Source: Bacteroidia bacterium
Lineage (GTDB): Bacteria > Bacteroidota > Bacteroidia > Chitinophagales > Saprospiraceae
DNA: 33,400 nt
NCBI GenBank assembly: GCA_030433135.1
Contig: JAUILF010000015.1
Location: forward strand, 1 to 33,400
Direction of reading: 5' to 3'
Part shown: positions 33,300-33,400 of the stretch, one piece after another
Numbering within the stretch: position 1 is the stretch's first letter
Layout of the letters: each line of letters opens with the position of its first letter
Translations under genes and position numbers: made by a program
Notes under the pieces: model-generated
The model's input: the letters and a program-made list of their open reading frames with translations, nothing else
Databases searched by the model: none
Told to the model about the DNA's origin: nothing

Positions 33300-33400
33300 C
33301 ACTATAGTGGGCATCATTCTAATGGGGCGTTGCCCCATTCTATCAGGTCCAGACCTTTCAGGCCTGGCAACTTAAACCGGGAATGTTCCCGGTTAAAAGA
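33300..33400. repeat. Start of a diverged third unit, cut by the window edge
   Basis: It begins like the other units (CACT...GGGCATCATT, TAATGG) but then diverges into a chain of perfect short palindromes. These are AATGGGGC/GCCCCATT (33321-33339), AGGTC/GACCT (33345-33356), CAGGCCTG (33359-33366) and AACCGGGAA/TTCCCGGTT (33375-33394). Confidence 0.6.

Noticed and set aside
32473-33400. CRISPR array or integron attC cassettes
   Set aside because: The unit is ~410 bases with conserved and diverged halves, not short repeats with unique spacers. No Cas or integrase gene and no attC-like R/L boxes in proper order were found.

Overview
The window reads as chromosomal DNA of a Bacteroidota bacterium, probably a Cytophagia/Saprospiria-type lineage. 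This is inferred from several things. There are two ~800-residue double-module MacB/FtsX permeases, an ECF sigma factor followed by a TM-plus-barrel protein, many SPII/SPI secreted proteins, and a DUF2304 glycosyltransferase cluster. Shine-Dalgarno sequences are weak, and several upstream regions carry exact TAnnTTTG -7 boxes. No rRNA, tRNA, CRISPR array, transposase or phage gene was seen.

Left part (1-5.6 kb): the C-terminal part of a gene entering from the left edge, possibly an M56/BlaR1-like membrane protein, faces a leftward four-gene cluster. In transcription order this is an LVIVD-type lipoprotein, a secreted outer-membrane protein, an ECF sigma factor, and a protein with one inner-membrane helix, an acidic linker and a C-terminal beta-barrel. 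Stops and starts overlap twice, so it looks like an envelope/regulatory operon.

Metabolic part (5.8-16.1 kb): a long acyl-CoA dehydrogenase converges on a TetR regulator with only 16 bases between stops. Then comes a tightly packed rightward operon: UxaA-type sugar-acid dehydratase, fuconolactonase-like amidohydrolase, a P-loop sulfotransferase-like protein and a class-IV aminotransferase. A 1065-residue GH15/phosphorylase-kinase-alpha-like protein follows.

Middle (16.1-26.4 kb): two tandem FtsX-type permeases without an ATPase, then a Fpg/Nei-type DNA glycosylase whose C-terminal zinc-finger cysteines are missing. Converging on it is a leftward set: PQQ-dependent dehydrogenase with an inserted cytochrome c motif, a small lipoprotein, and an FG-GAP/VCBS repeat protein.

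Right part (26.9-32.5 kb): a rightward surface-glycan cluster of two paralogous GT-C (GT39-like) membrane glycosyltransferases with very basic N-termini, a DUF2304 membrane protein and a GT4 glycosyltransferase. The last ~930 bases hold no credible gene. They consist of a ~410-base unit repeated in tandem and studded with perfect short palindromes.

The least explained structures are non-coding. (1) An imperfectly palindromic, MITE-like element occurs at 16244-16436 and, in an expanded form, at about 26445-26822. The first copy carries a near-ideal Bacteroidota promoter pointing at the permease gene. (2) The palindrome-rich tandem repeat lies at the right edge. (3) An orphan leftward terminator and inverted repeat lie in the 8.36-8.72 kb divergent gap. 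The sulfotransferase-like/aminotransferase pair is the most interesting protein-level lead.
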